From Candidatus Omnitrophota bacterium (GTDB lineage Bacteria > Ratteibacteria > UBA8468 > B48-G9 > DTJG01), in the NCBI GenBank assembly GCA_023819255.1, contig JAMWBU010000014.1:1-43772 (forward strand): a stretch of 43,772 nucleotides of DNA. The letters are read 5' to 3'. Made by a program: the position numbers and the translations under genes. Below are positions 26,469 to 34,452 of the stretch, in pieces (the first letter of the stretch is position 1; every line of letters starts with the position of its first letter). The notes under the pieces are model-generated. The model did no database searches. It was given only the letters and a program-made list of their open reading frames with translations, and was not told the origin of the DNA.

Positions 26469-27320
26469 ATGGCAAATTCTTCGTTCGGGTGGATTCCAGA
26501 TCTACCTGATTTCAGGGATTATACCTCAGGTACTGATAAGATAAAATCTATTCTCGGAACAAAAAGGGCAAGGTTCGATATTCCAGAAAGCGTTGATTTG
26601 AGGTTGTGGTGTTCACCCGTGGAAGATCAGGGTAGATTGGGTTCTTGTACTGCCAACGCGGGGGTCGGACTTGTGGAATATTATGAGAGAAAGTGTTTTG
26701 GGAAACATATAGACGCTTCCAGACTTTTTCTCTACAAGGTAACCCGAAACCTGATGAAAGCAAAAGGAGATACAGGCGCATTTTTAAGAACAACAATGGC
26801 AGCATTAGTCCTTTTTGGTGTTCCGCCTGAGGAATACTGGCCTTATACAGATGATGAGAAGGGTTTTGACCTGGAACCGCCAGCATTCTGTTATGCTTTT
26901 GCGTCCAATTATCAAACAATTTCTTATTTCAGGCATGATGGGAAAGGAGTGCGTTTACCTGAAATTCTTCAGAGTGTTAAGAGTTTTCTTGCGCAGGGAC
27001 ATCCTTCCATATTCGGATTCACAGTTTATAGTTCAATTGAACAGGCAGAAAAAGACGGCAGGATCCCATTTCCTTCTGAAGGTGAAAAAGTTTTAGGCGG
27101 CCATGCAGTGATGGCTGTTGGATATGATGACAGAATGGAGATAAAAAACAGATATGGTGTAAAGACAGAGGGCGCGCTATTGATAAGAAATTCATGGGGC
27201 AAAAACTGGGGCGAAGAAGGTTATGGCTGGCTTCCTTATGAGTATGTTTTGCAGGAGCTTGCTATGGATTTCTGGTCTATTTTGAAAAAGGAATGGATAG
27301 ATATCGGGATATTCGGGTAA
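26469..27320 (+). CDS. Papain-like (C1A) cysteine protease, cytosolic
   Basis: The 283-residue protein has the complete papain tetrad: oxyanion Gln and nucleophile Cys in VEDQGRLGSCTANA, His in LGGHAVMAVGYDD and Asn in IRNSWGKNWGEEGYGW. The opening FGWIPDLPDFRDYT is the usual start of bacterial C1A proteins that lack a long inhibitory propeptide. No signal peptide is visible, so the enzyme should stay in the cytoplasm or leave by an unknown route. It is a single-gene unit with its own promoter; the next gene has a separate consensus promoter. Confidence 0.9.
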   Translation: MANSSFGWIPDLPDFRDYTSGTDKIKSILGTKRARFDIPESVDLRLWCSPVEDQGRLGSCTANAGVGLVEYYERKCFGKHIDASRLFLYKVTRNLMKAKGDTGAFLRTTMAALVLFGVPPEEYWPYTDDEKGFDLEPPAFCYAFASNYQTISYFRHDGKGVRLPEILQSVKSFLAQGHPSIFGFTVYSSIEQAEKDGRIPFPSEGEKVLGGHAVMAVGYDDRMEIKNRYGVKTEGALLIRNSWGKNWGEEGYGWLPYEYVLQELAMDFWSILKKEWIDIGIFG

Positions 27321-27334
27321 TTGTGTGGAATTTA

Positions 27335-27363
27335 TTGACAGTTTATTTCGCTCGACTTATAAT
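27335..27363 (+). promoter_or_regulatory. Perfect-consensus sigma-70 promoter of the PEGA gene
   Basis: TTGACA (27335-27340), 17 bp, TATAAT (27358-27363) is an exact consensus promoter. The start should lie near 27370, giving a leader of about 75 nt. Confidence 0.85.
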
Positions 27364-27446
27364 GAAAATGTGAAACAATCAGCAATTTTCTTAAAGCAAG
27401 GTTCCTACCGCATTTCAAAAAACCTTTTTTTATTATAGGGGGTACC

Positions 27447-28472
27447 ATGAATATGTTGAGAAGGGTTTTGTTTTCTGGTTTTGTTGTCTGCATTTTTTGT
27501 GCGGTTATTGCCTTTGCAAAGGAAGGATATCTAAGGGTTGTTAGCAGCCCCTCTGGAGCAGATGTGGAAATTGCAGGCAAGATCGTCGGCAAAACACCTG
27601 GGTTGTTTGTTCTTAAACAAGGAAAGCATGATTACAGGATAAGTTTGGCAGGTTACGAAGTGATTACTGGAACAGTCGAAATTATTGACTACGAGGTTAC
27701 AACATTAGATCTAAATCTTGTTAAGCAGGAACAAAAAATTCCTTCGAAACCTTTGATTACAAAAACTGCCACTGCCAGAGGAAGATTGACAATTATAACC
27801 GACTGGCAGGATGTTACAATTTACTTAAATGGGCACAAAGTCAATGAAGCGCCGCCAGTTACATTAAAAAATGTTCCTGCAGGATTAAACAGTGTGATAC
27901 TTGTCAGCGGTGATTATGCGGATTCTTTTAGCATACTTGTGCAACCAGGAAAAACAAGTGTGCTGAAAAAGAATTTTGAAGAAGACAGGAAGAAATATGA
28001 ATCGCAGGCGGCAATTAATGATGCAATAATTTCTGAGACACCAATCGAAGTTAGGCGAAGTATGTTGCCTGCCAGAGTGGTAGTTTCTCTCAATACATCT
28101 GTTAGCCCGGATTCAAAAAAACAGGATACCCAGATACTTGGAGAAAGCGATCTTGTTGAAATTTCTTTTAAGTGCAGGAAAGCAGATAAAACCGAGTGGA
28201 ACGAAAAAATTCTCCAATCAGGGACAAAGGTTGAAGAATCGTTTGAAATAGAAAAAGGTATCTACGAGATACAATTGACTGCCGTTCATTATAAAGTGCC
28301 CACAGGAATCCTGAATGTACTGCTTACCAAAAAAGAAAAAATCAGGGAATATAAAGAAACCATCAAGAAAGAGATGCAGCCCGACACTCAGTACAGGTAC
28401 ACAATTTCCTATGATGGAAAGGATTTCGGATATAAACTGGAAGAGGCAAAACTTAATACACCGATAAAATAG
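27447..28472 (+). CDS. Secreted PEGA-domain protein
   Basis: The 341-residue protein has a signal peptide (about 1-25, ending AFA) and two PEGA-type beta domains. The first (about 26-95) contains [18 protein letters not shown] and GKTPG; the second (about 112-170) contains [19 protein letters not shown] and [14 protein letters not shown]. The C-terminal 130 residues are beta-rich and not recognised. PEGA domains are thought to bind surface-layer or cell-wall components. AGGGGG before the ATG and a perfect promoter suggest high expression. It is followed immediately by mscL. Confidence 0.85.
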   Translation: MNMLRRVLFSGFVVCIFCAVIAFAKEGYLRVVSSPSGADVEIAGKIVGKTPGLFVLKQGKHDYRISLAGYEVITGTVEIIDYEVTTLDLNLVKQEQKIPSKPLITKTATARGRLTIITDWQDVTIYLNGHKVNEAPPVTLKNVPAGLNSVILVSGDYADSFSILVQPGKTSVLKKNFEEDRKKYESQAAINDAIISETPIEVRRSMLPARVVVSLNTSVSPDSKKQDTQILGESDLVEISFKCRKADKTEWNEKILQSGTKVEESFEIEKGIYEIQLTAVHYKVPTGILNVLLTKKEKIREYKETIKKEMQPDTQYRYTISYDGKDFGYKLEEAKLNTPIK

Positions 28473-28498
28473 GTTTGTTATCAGTACAGGGAGGATGT

Positions 28499-28903
28499 AT
28501 GGGGATGATGAAGGAATTCAGAGAATTTGCGATGAAAGGAAATGTTGTTGATATGGCCATAGGCATCATCATAGGCGCGGCATTCGGCAAGATTGTCTCA
28601 TCTTTAGTTGGTGATATTATAATGCCGCCGATTGGAGCGCTTCTTGGCGGCGTTAATTTTTCGGCTCTTGCCATAACCATAAAGAGTGCTGCAGATAACA
28701 ATCCTGCCGTAGCAATTGGCTACGGAAAATTCATTCAGACGCTTGTGGATTTTCTTATCATTGCGTTCGCTCTGTTTTTTGTCATAAAAACAATGAATTC
28801 TTTGAAAAAAAAGCAGGAAGAAGCGCCACATTCAATACCTGTGCCTTCGAACGAGGAAGTGCTTCTTGCTGAAATAAGGGACCTGCTTAAAACAAAATCT
28901 TGA
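28499..28903 (+). CDS. mscL: Large-conductance mechanosensitive channel
   Basis: The protein is about 134 residues long from [15 protein letters not shown]. The motif [32 protein letters not shown] is the pore-lining first helix, and [15 protein letters not shown] is the second; a charged cytoplasmic helix follows. The pentameric inner-membrane channel opens under osmotic down-shock. The frame extends to a TTG at 28475, but GGGAGG at 28489-28494 points to the ATG at 28499, 28505 or 28508. It begins 26 nt after the PEGA gene. Confidence 0.95.
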   Translation: MGMMKEFREFAMKGNVVDMAIGIIIGAAFGKIVSSLVGDIIMPPIGALLGGVNFSALAITIKSAADNNPAVAIGYGKFIQTLVDFLIIAFALFFVIKTMNSLKKKQEEAPHSIPVPSNEEVLLAEIRDLLKTKS

Positions 28904-28927
28904 TTTTTCAGCAAAATCTGGTATTGT
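28900..28927 (+). promoter_or_regulatory. Possible promoter of the OmpA-like gene
   Basis: TTGATT (28900-28905) and TATTGT (28922-28927) are 16 bp apart, and overlap the end of mscL. The leader would be about 50 nt, with AGGAGG just before the ATG at 28987. Confidence 0.35.
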
Positions 28928-28986
28928 ATTGTTAAAACAGTTAAGGGATTTTTTCTGAAACGAGTTTATTTTTACAGGAGGAATTT

Positions 28987-29859
28987 ATGAAAAAGCAAGC
29001 AGTTTTATGGATGCTGGCAGTGGTATATGTTTTCTTCTTTGCAGGAAATATTTATGCTCAGACAGCGTCTCCTGAAAAGATTCTTCCTTCGGAATTTTCC
29101 TGGTATGGCAAGTCAGGCGCGAAAAATCAGCCTGTTTACGATGAAGGAAAGAATGGTTTCTGGTGGAACCCTTCATTAGCGCCAGAAGGAAAGGAAGAAA
29201 CTCAATGGGGAAACAGGGGATATATTTTTGTTGGGCCAAAGAAGCCAAAACCAGTTGATCCTGCCGAAGCAGCGTCTATCAGCGTGAGAAGGCCAGTTGA
29301 AAAATCTTTGCCAGACAAGTGGACAAGTTTCTGCGCGCCGGAGAAGAAAACCGTCTATGTTGATAAGATTGTGGAGAAACCAGTAGAAAAAATCGTTTAT
29401 GTTGATAAGATTGTGGAAAAACCAGTAGAAAAGATTGTAGAAAAACCTGTTGAGAAAATTGTTGAGAAGCCAGTAGAAAAGATTGTTTATGTTGAAAAAC
29501 CAGTTGAAAAGGTTGTTGAGAAACAGAAAAAACTTCCGCTTAATTTAAAAGATGTTTATTTTGCCTGGGATAGCTGGAAACTTTCGCCTGTCGCAGTTAA
29601 AACATTGAAAGAGAATGCCGTAATTCTGCGAGCCAATCCTGATGTGAAGGTCTTGCTTATTGGTTCTGCGTCTCCTGAAGGAGAAACAGAATATAACAGG
29701 AAACTTTCAGAGCGACGCGTTAAGTCTGTTTTTGATTATTTGACATCAAAAGAAAAAATTGCGACTGGTCAGCTGACAACAGAAGCAGAAGGTGAAATTG
29801 ATGTGCCAAAGGACTCATGGCCAATAGCCAGAAGAGTCAAGTTTGTGATAGTTGATTGA
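28987..29859 (+). CDS. OmpA-family envelope protein with EKPVEK repeat stalk
   Basis: The 290-residue protein has a signal peptide (about 1-25, ending YAQ) and a linker. A repeat stalk at about 120-180 is built of EKPVEK units (five copies, two spaced by YVDKIV). The C-terminal OmpA-like domain (about 185-290) contains [32 protein letters not shown] and IARRVKF. The usual peptidoglycan-binding Asp in G-H-T-D is Ser here (G-S-A-S-P-E-G), a variant also common in Bacteroidetes; the LSERR arginine is kept. There is no transmembrane barrel and no lipobox, so it is probably periplasmic and links the wall to another partner by the extended stalk. Confidence 0.88.
   Translation: MKKQAVLWMLAVVYVFFFAGNIYAQTASPEKILPSEFSWYGKSGAKNQPVYDEGKNGFWWNPSLAPEGKEETQWGNRGYIFVGPKKPKPVDPAEAASISVRRPVEKSLPDKWTSFCAPEKKTVYVDKIVEKPVEKIVYVDKIVEKPVEKIVEKPVEKIVEKPVEKIVYVEKPVEKVVEKQKKLPLNLKDVYFAWDSWKLSPVAVKTLKENAVILRANPDVKVLLIGSASPEGETEYNRKLSERRVKSVFDYLTSKEKIATGQLTTEAEGEIDVPKDSWPIARRVKFVIVD
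29349..29531 (+). repeat. Tandem coding repeat (EKPVEK stalk)
   Basis: Degenerate 24- to 42-bp units encode VEKPVEKIV, with and without a YVDK insert. The copies differ mostly at synonymous sites, showing selection for the peptide rather than recent duplication. Confidence 0.85.
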
Positions 29860-29892
29860 TGGAATTGAGGCGGAAAAGCTCTCATAATTGAG

Positions 29893-30063
29893 ATGATATT
29901 GAAAAGAGGACTAATTGCCACAATTCTTATTCTAAACCTTCTCTTTTTTTCATCCAGAATTGGCTATTCGCAGGGACTTGCCACAGGGAAACACTTCATT
30001 TTTCAGACAAATTCAGGTGAAACCTATATTATGAAGCCGTACAATAACTTGACACATTTCTAA
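29893..30063 (+). CDS. Short secreted peptide or truncated secreted protein (56 aa)
   Basis: A 56-codon frame starts with a convincing signal peptide (MILKRGLIATILILNLLFF, cleavage near SQG) followed by about 28 residues ending NNLTHF. The ribosome site is weak (GAGGCGG is 15-20 nt upstream). The next promoter -35 (30049) lies within its 3' end. It may be a remnant of a larger secreted gene like the RCC1 protein next to it, or a real micropeptide. No family was recognised. Confidence 0.4.
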   Translation: MILKRGLIATILILNLLFFSSRIGYSQGLATGKHFIFQTNSGETYIMKPYNNLTHF

Positions 30064-30077
30064 ATACGGGATACATT
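30049..30077 (+). promoter_or_regulatory. Promoter of the RCC1 gene
   Basis: TTGACA (30049-30054) and TACATT (30072-30077) are 17 bp apart. The start would be near 30085, with GAGGAGG at about 30125-30130 before the ATG at 30136. Confidence 0.55.
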
Positions 30078-30135
30078 TTAATCAACGCGATGCGCCTTTT
30101 GCGAAAATAAATCTGACATAACAAGAGGAGGCGTG

Positions 30136-30457
30136 ATGAAAAATTTAAGAATCTTTTTGTCATTTTCGTTTTTTTTTGACATTTTCACACACTCCTTTTT
30201 CGCAACAAATGAAAATAGCAGGATGGGGATATCAGGTATATCCTTACATTCCTGAAGGTGTAGAATTCAAAAGTATTTCGGCTGGCACCGCACACAGCCT
30301 TGCTCTTACAAAAGATGGAAAGGTTTACGCGTGGGGAAGAAATGATCTAAGTCCGTGCAATGTTCCTCAGGAGATACAGGGCAAGGTGAAATTTATTTCC
30401 GCTGGTTCCAGGCAAAATATAGCAGTTTTTCAAACAGAAGGTGAAAAGTTAAAGTAA
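30136..30457 (+). CDS. Short secreted RCC1-repeat protein, split by a frameshift at a T9 run
   Basis: The ATG at 30136 has a strong GAGGAGG box and opens a signal peptide (MKNLRIFLSFSFF). A run of nine T (30169-30177) throws the zero frame into a stop after about 40 codons. Dropping one T gives L-T-F-S-H-T-P-F-S-Q as the rest of the signal peptide, then GWGYQVYPYIP and RCC1 strands ISAGTAHSLALTKDG and VYAWGRND, ending at 30457. The repaired protein has 106 residues, barely two RCC1 repeats, so it cannot close a normal seven-bladed propeller. It may be a remnant, or a unit that completes another propeller. Confidence 0.65.
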
Positions 30458-30760
30458 AAAATATTATGATATTTTCAAGGACAGCAATATGCCAATGCTT
30501 TTTATCTTGAAAAGATGGGCAGATACATTTTTTGGTGCTGGCTTACTTTATGGTTTTTATTCAGGTGGTTTATTCTTAATCTCAATTGCCGCAGTGAAAC
30601 ATTTACTATGCCATGGAATATTTTCCTTCTTCTGGCGGAATTATTATGCACGGCCTTTGGTGTGAATCTGACATTGGCATATGATGGAGATATTTTATAT
30701 TTCTGGCCGGGATAAGAAAGTAGAAATATGACGGCCTCAACCTGCAATGCCATAAAAGTG
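30458..30760. other. About 300-bp stretch without a confident gene
   Basis: It contains an AT-only 7-bp inverted repeat at 30458-30475 just after the RCC1 stop, too weak for a clear terminator. It also holds two overlapping short frames with membrane-like composition (30489-30665, 58 aa; 30515-30715, 66 aa). Neither has a good ribosome site or a recognised domain. The extended -10 promoter of the dynamin gene closes the stretch. Confidence 0.45.
30489..30665 (+). CDS. Doubtful small membrane-protein ORF (58 aa)
   Basis: The frame reads MPMLFILKRWADTFFGAGLLYGFYSG and continues through one hydrophobic helix to a basic, aromatic end. The helix boundaries look natural, with positive charges on one side. 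A competing frame at 30515-30715 also has hydrophobic stretches, and no ribosome site supports either. It is listed only because the gap is otherwise empty. Confidence 0.2.
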   Translation: MPMLFILKRWADTFFGAGLLYGFYSGGLFLISIAAVKHLLCHGIFSFFWRNYYARPLV

Positions 30761-30769
30761 TGATATAAT
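30761..30769 (+). promoter_or_regulatory. Extended -10 promoter of the dynamin-like gene
   Basis: TGATATAAT is a perfect extended -10 without a good -35. The start would be near 30776. The leader then holds a GC-rich hairpin, ATGGGG/CCCCAT, at 30787-30800 before the ribosome site at 30841. Confidence 0.5.
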
Positions 30770-30852
30770 TATCATAATAGCAGGGGATGGGGTCCCCCAT
30801 GTTTGCCTTTCTGGCTGATGACTCCTACCAATTTTATTTCAGGAGATTTGAG

Positions 30853-32646
30853 ATGGCTGTAGTTCATTCTGATACACAAAAGAACAATGAATTGGGCCAT
30901 ATTATTGAAACGCTTCTCGATATTCTTGTGGATATGGGAACGGGTTATAAATATCATAGTGACTGCATTGAAGAATTACTGAAGAGGAGCAAACACCAGA
31001 ATTTCTATCTTGCGATAGTTGGACAGGTTAAAAGGGGCAAGAGCACACTTTTGAACGCTCTGGTTGGAGAGGAAATTTTACCCTCTTCAATAATACCGGT
31101 TACGGCAATCCCGACTTTTGTAAAATATGGTTCTAATTTAGGGGTTGATGTATTTTTTTATGATTCAGGCAAAAAACATATTGATGCTGAAAATGTAGAA
31201 GAAGCGAGAAATTTTATCTGTAACTATGTTATGGAGGAAAAAAATCCAGAGAATATAATGAAGGTTTCTTTCGTCGAGGTTTCTGTTCCTGCAAGTATAT
31301 TGAAGGAGAGAGTGGTTTTAATTGACACGCCTGGCATAGGCTCAACCTATCTCCATAACACTGAGACAACGCTCAATTTTATTCCGAAGTGCGACGCGGC
31401 TTTGTTTGTGACATCTGTTGATCCGCTGATTACAGAGGTCGAACTTGAATTTTTAAAACGGCTTTCCAAACATATGAAAAATGTTTGGATTGTTCTAAAT
31501 AAAATAGATTATCTTTCAAATAAGGATCTGATAGTTTGTGAAAAATTTATTCAGAATGTGTTGGAAAAAAATGGTTTTGAAGGAAAAATTTTTCCTGTTT
31601 CCGCAAAAATGGCGATATCCGGTAAAAAGCAAAATAATCAAGAAATTTTAGCGGCAAGCAATATAGATGGCCTCGAAGATTTCATCACAAAGGATATCTT
31701 TTCAAAGAAGAAATATATACTGGAAGAATCTCTTTATATTAAGTTAAAAAACGCAATTTCTGAAGCTCTGACCACGATGGAAATCGAGATTAAATCCCTG
31801 AAAATGCCTGGGCAAGAGCTTGAAGAAAAGCTGAAATTGATTAATCAACAACTCTCGGGGTTTGAAAAAGAAAAAAACATTATACTTGATAGTTTGGAAG
31901 GAGAAAGAAAAAGGTTGCATGAATCACTTGAGGATTATTGCAATGAAGTATCCCAAAAGGCGCGAATATCTTTGCATGGTATAGCAGAAGAAAATTATGG
32001 CAAAGCCAAAGACCCTCACGAATTTTATGAAATTTCGAAAATGTCGATTAGTAAGACAATTATAGAATTTTTTGAAAGTGAAAATGGCAATGCTGTGAGA
32101 TTTTTTGATGCAAAGATAAATGAAATTACTGAATTTTACAACAAAAGAATCAATCAGATGCATAATTTTATAAAACATACAATTTCCAGTGTCTTTGAAG
32201 TTGATTACAACGAAACAGGGAAGGCCTTTGTTTTTGAAATATCCAATCGTCCTTACTGGGTGACGCATATCTGGATGACAGGGTTTAAGCCTTTTGGCGA
32301 AGAATTTCTGGACAATTTCTTAAGTGTTTCCAGAAAAATGAACCGGATTATGACTCGCCTGAAATCTCAGATAGATGAACTTGTAATGAATAATGTTGAA
32401 AATCTTAGATGGCCAATCTTTCAGAGCATAGATCGCTTCTTCATTAAATTCAAGAATTTTTTTGAAAAATACTTTTCTCAGATGCTCAAATCTATAACGG
32501 AGCTTGTCAATAAACTTCAACAGGAAAAACTTGATAGCCAGATGAGGGATCAAGAAATAATCAGAATTGAAGAGAGAAAAAAAATTTTCCAGAAAGCCAT
32601 TATGACAATTGAAAAAAACTTGATAAATAATAAAAATCAGGGATAA
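30853..32646 (+). CDS. Bacterial dynamin-like GTPase
   Basis: From MAVVHSDTQK the protein has 597 residues. The GTPase motifs are G1 GQVKRGKS (57-64), a threonine in the IIPVTAIPT switch I, G3 DTPGIGS (158-164) and G4 NKID (216-219), with SAK as G5. The C-terminal half is long coiled-coil (about 300-370 and 540-597) with a central helical bundle, as in BDLP/DynA-like proteins that remodel membranes. A paddle-like hydrophobic segment may be WVTHIWMTGFKPFG (about 470). The frame is open back to an ATG at 30787, but AGGAGA at 30841-30846, 6 nt before the ATG at 30853, decides the start. It is a single-gene unit; no partner dynamin is adjacent. Confidence 0.85.
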   Translation: MAVVHSDTQKNNELGHIIETLLDILVDMGTGYKYHSDCIEELLKRSKHQNFYLAIVGQVKRGKSTLLNALVGEEILPSSIIPVTAIPTFVKYGSNLGVDVFFYDSGKKHIDAENVEEARNFICNYVMEEKNPENIMKVSFVEVSVPASILKERVVLIDTPGIGSTYLHNTETTLNFIPKCDAALFVTSVDPLITEVELEFLKRLSKHMKNVWIVLNKIDYLSNKDLIVCEKFIQNVLEKNGFEGKIFPVSAKMAISGKKQNNQEILAASNIDGLEDFITKDIFSKKKYILEESLYIKLKNAISEALTTMEIEIKSLKMPGQELEEKLKLINQQLSGFEKEKNIILDSLEGERKRLHESLEDYCNEVSQKARISLHGIAEENYGKAKDPHEFYEISKMSISKTIIEFFESENGNAVRFFDAKINEITEFYNKRINQMHNFIKHTISSVFEVDYNETGKAFVFEISNRPYWVTHIWMTGFKPFGEEFLDNFLSVSRKMNRIMTRLKSQIDELVMNNVENLRWPIFQSIDRFFIKFKNFFEKYFSQMLKSITELVNKLQQEKLDSQMRDQEIIRIEERKKIFQKAIMTIEKNLINNKNQG

Positions 32647-32693
32647 TATAATCAGTCAAAAAAACTTAACAACGCCCACAATGGAGGAGAAAA

Positions 32694-33971
32694 ATGAAGG
32701 TGATAATTTCATCATTAAGCGCAATCGAAATTCTTGATTCACGAGGAAATCCAACAATAAGGGTTTTTTGTTCTCTGAGCAACGGGATTAATGTTTCAAG
32801 TTCTGTTCCATCAGGCGCATCCACTGGCGAGAATGAGGCGGTTGAATTGAGGGATGGAGACAAAAAAAGGTATGGAGGAAAGGGTGTATTGAAGGCGGTC
32901 GAAAATGTAAATAATGTCATAGCACCTAAAATCATTGGTATGGAACCGTTCAGACAGGCTGAAATTGACAGAATTATGATTGAACTTGATGGAACGCCAA
33001 ACAAGGGCAATCTTGGCGCAAACGCAATACTGGGCGTGTCAATGGCTGTGGCAAAGGCAGCAGCGCGGCTTGCGGGTATTCCTCTGTATCTGTATCTCGG
33101 CGGCACAGGAGCAGTTCGTTTGCCTGTTCCGATGATGAATATTCTTAATGGCGGCAAGCATGCTGACAACAGCGTGGATTTTCAGGAATTTATGGTTATG
33201 CCTGCTGGTGCTCCAAATTTTGCGGAAGCTTTGAGATATGGAGCAGAGACATTCCACTCATTGAAAAAAATTCTATCAGAAAAGGGTTATGCAACAGGCG
33301 TTGGAGACGAGGGCGGGTTTGCGCCTGATCTTTCAAGCAATGACCAAGCATGCGAGGTCATTGTAAAGGCGATAGAAAAAGCAGGATATAAACCCGGATT
33401 GGATATTTCCATAGCGTTAGATCCCGCAGCAAGTTCTTTCTATGAAAACGGAGTTTATAATCTTTCTAAGTCAAAGCAGGGGAAAAAGACATCAGATGAA
33501 ATGATAGAATTGTATGAAAACTGGATAAAGAAATATCCGATAGTTTCAATTGAAGATGGTCTTGCTGAAAATGACTGGGAAGGGTTTAGGAAAATGACAG
33601 AAAAACTTGGAAATAAAATACAGATTGTTGGTGATGACCTGTATGTGACAAATACAAAGTTTATTTTACGAGGAATAAAGGAAAAATCCACGAACGCTGT
33701 TTTGATTAAACTTAACCAGATTGGTACAGTGACAGAAACAATAGAGGCGATAAATCTTTGCAGAAAAGCAGGCTGGGGTTATGTAATCTCGCACAGAAGC
33801 GGTGAAACAGAGGATGCCTTTATGGCTGATTTTTCGGTTGCTATGTGCGGCGGTCAGATAAAAACAGGCTCTGCGTGTAGAAGCGAAAGAATCGCAAAGT
33901 ACAATCGGCTTCTTGAGATTGAATGGGAACTCGGGAAAGCAGCGGTTTTTTCAAACCCATTTATTATGTGA
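32694..33971 (+). CDS. eno: Enolase (phosphopyruvate hydratase)
   Basis: The 425-residue protein has the enolase pattern: [12 protein letters not shown], the catalytic loop [15 protein letters not shown], and [14 protein letters not shown] with the catalytic Glu. The Mg ligands are in [20 protein letters not shown] and GDDLYVTN, followed by lysine in LIKLNQIGT and SHRSGETED. It interconverts 2-phosphoglycerate and phosphoenolpyruvate. GGAGGAG precedes the ATG. It lies 47 bp after the dynamin gene; a TATAAT at 32647-32652 may serve a separate promoter, though no well-spaced -35 is seen. Confidence 0.97.
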   Translation: MKVIISSLSAIEILDSRGNPTIRVFCSLSNGINVSSSVPSGASTGENEAVELRDGDKKRYGGKGVLKAVENVNNVIAPKIIGMEPFRQAEIDRIMIELDGTPNKGNLGANAILGVSMAVAKAAARLAGIPLYLYLGGTGAVRLPVPMMNILNGGKHADNSVDFQEFMVMPAGAPNFAEALRYGAETFHSLKKILSEKGYATGVGDEGGFAPDLSSNDQACEVIVKAIEKAGYKPGLDISIALDPAASSFYENGVYNLSKSKQGKKTSDEMIELYENWIKKYPIVSIEDGLAENDWEGFRKMTEKLGNKIQIVGDDLYVTNTKFILRGIKEKSTNAVLIKLNQIGTVTETIEAINLCRKAGWGYVISHRSGETEDAFMADFSVAMCGGQIKTGSACRSERIAKYNRLLEIEWELGKAAVFSNPFIM

Positions 33972-33983
33972 GGTCAATTTTAG

Positions 33984-34400
33984 TTGACTTTGAAACTCTC
34001 AGCAAATCATAAGAGGGCAGTTTCGACAACCCTGACAATGCTTGATGAATTGTTTGTTTTCATTGAAAAATGGGTTGATGGACAATGTTATGCTTCAGTA
34101 CTTTACGAGGAAAAAAATGATCTGAGCCCTTCGCAAAAAAAAACCCTGAAAAAAGAACTTCTGAAATTTCGGCAATACCTCAATGATTTAAAGAATGATA
34201 TGAAAATCGAAAAACAAACACAATCGGCAATCAATGATATATGGAGCCGTGTAAGTGTGTTCAGAGAAAACATAATGGAACTTGAAGCAAGGCATATGAA
34301 AAGATACGGACATATTCCACAGGAGGTTCAGGAATATTTTAATGATATGTCAAAAAAACTTCTTTCCCAGCTCGATAGAATTCTTGAAATAATAAAGTGA
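33984..34400 (+). CDS. Hypothetical all-helical protein (138 aa)
   Basis: The protein is almost wholly alpha-helical and charged, with a start TLTMLDELFVFIEKWVDGQ, heptad-like segments at about 50-75 and 115-138, and no cysteines near each other beyond one at about 40. It starts with TTG at 33984, 12 nt after enolase, with GAGGT upstream. It could bind a partner as a four-helix bundle. No family was recognised. Confidence 0.65.
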   Translation: MTLKLSANHKRAVSTTLTMLDELFVFIEKWVDGQCYASVLYEEKNDLSPSQKKTLKKELLKFRQYLNDLKNDMKIEKQTQSAINDIWSRVSVFRENIMELEARHMKRYGHIPQEVQEYFNDMSKKLLSQLDRILEIIK

Positions 34401-34452
34401 AATAGCTGAGAATTTGTTTTGAGTCTTTTCTTCATTTTATCTTTATAAGTCA

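Noticed and set aside
29349-29531. Possible CRISPR-like array
   Set aside because: The repeats are in frame, vary at synonymous positions and encode the EKPVEK stalk.
30458-30475. Terminator after the RCC1 gene
   Set aside because: The 7-bp stem contains only A-T pairs and lacks a T run.
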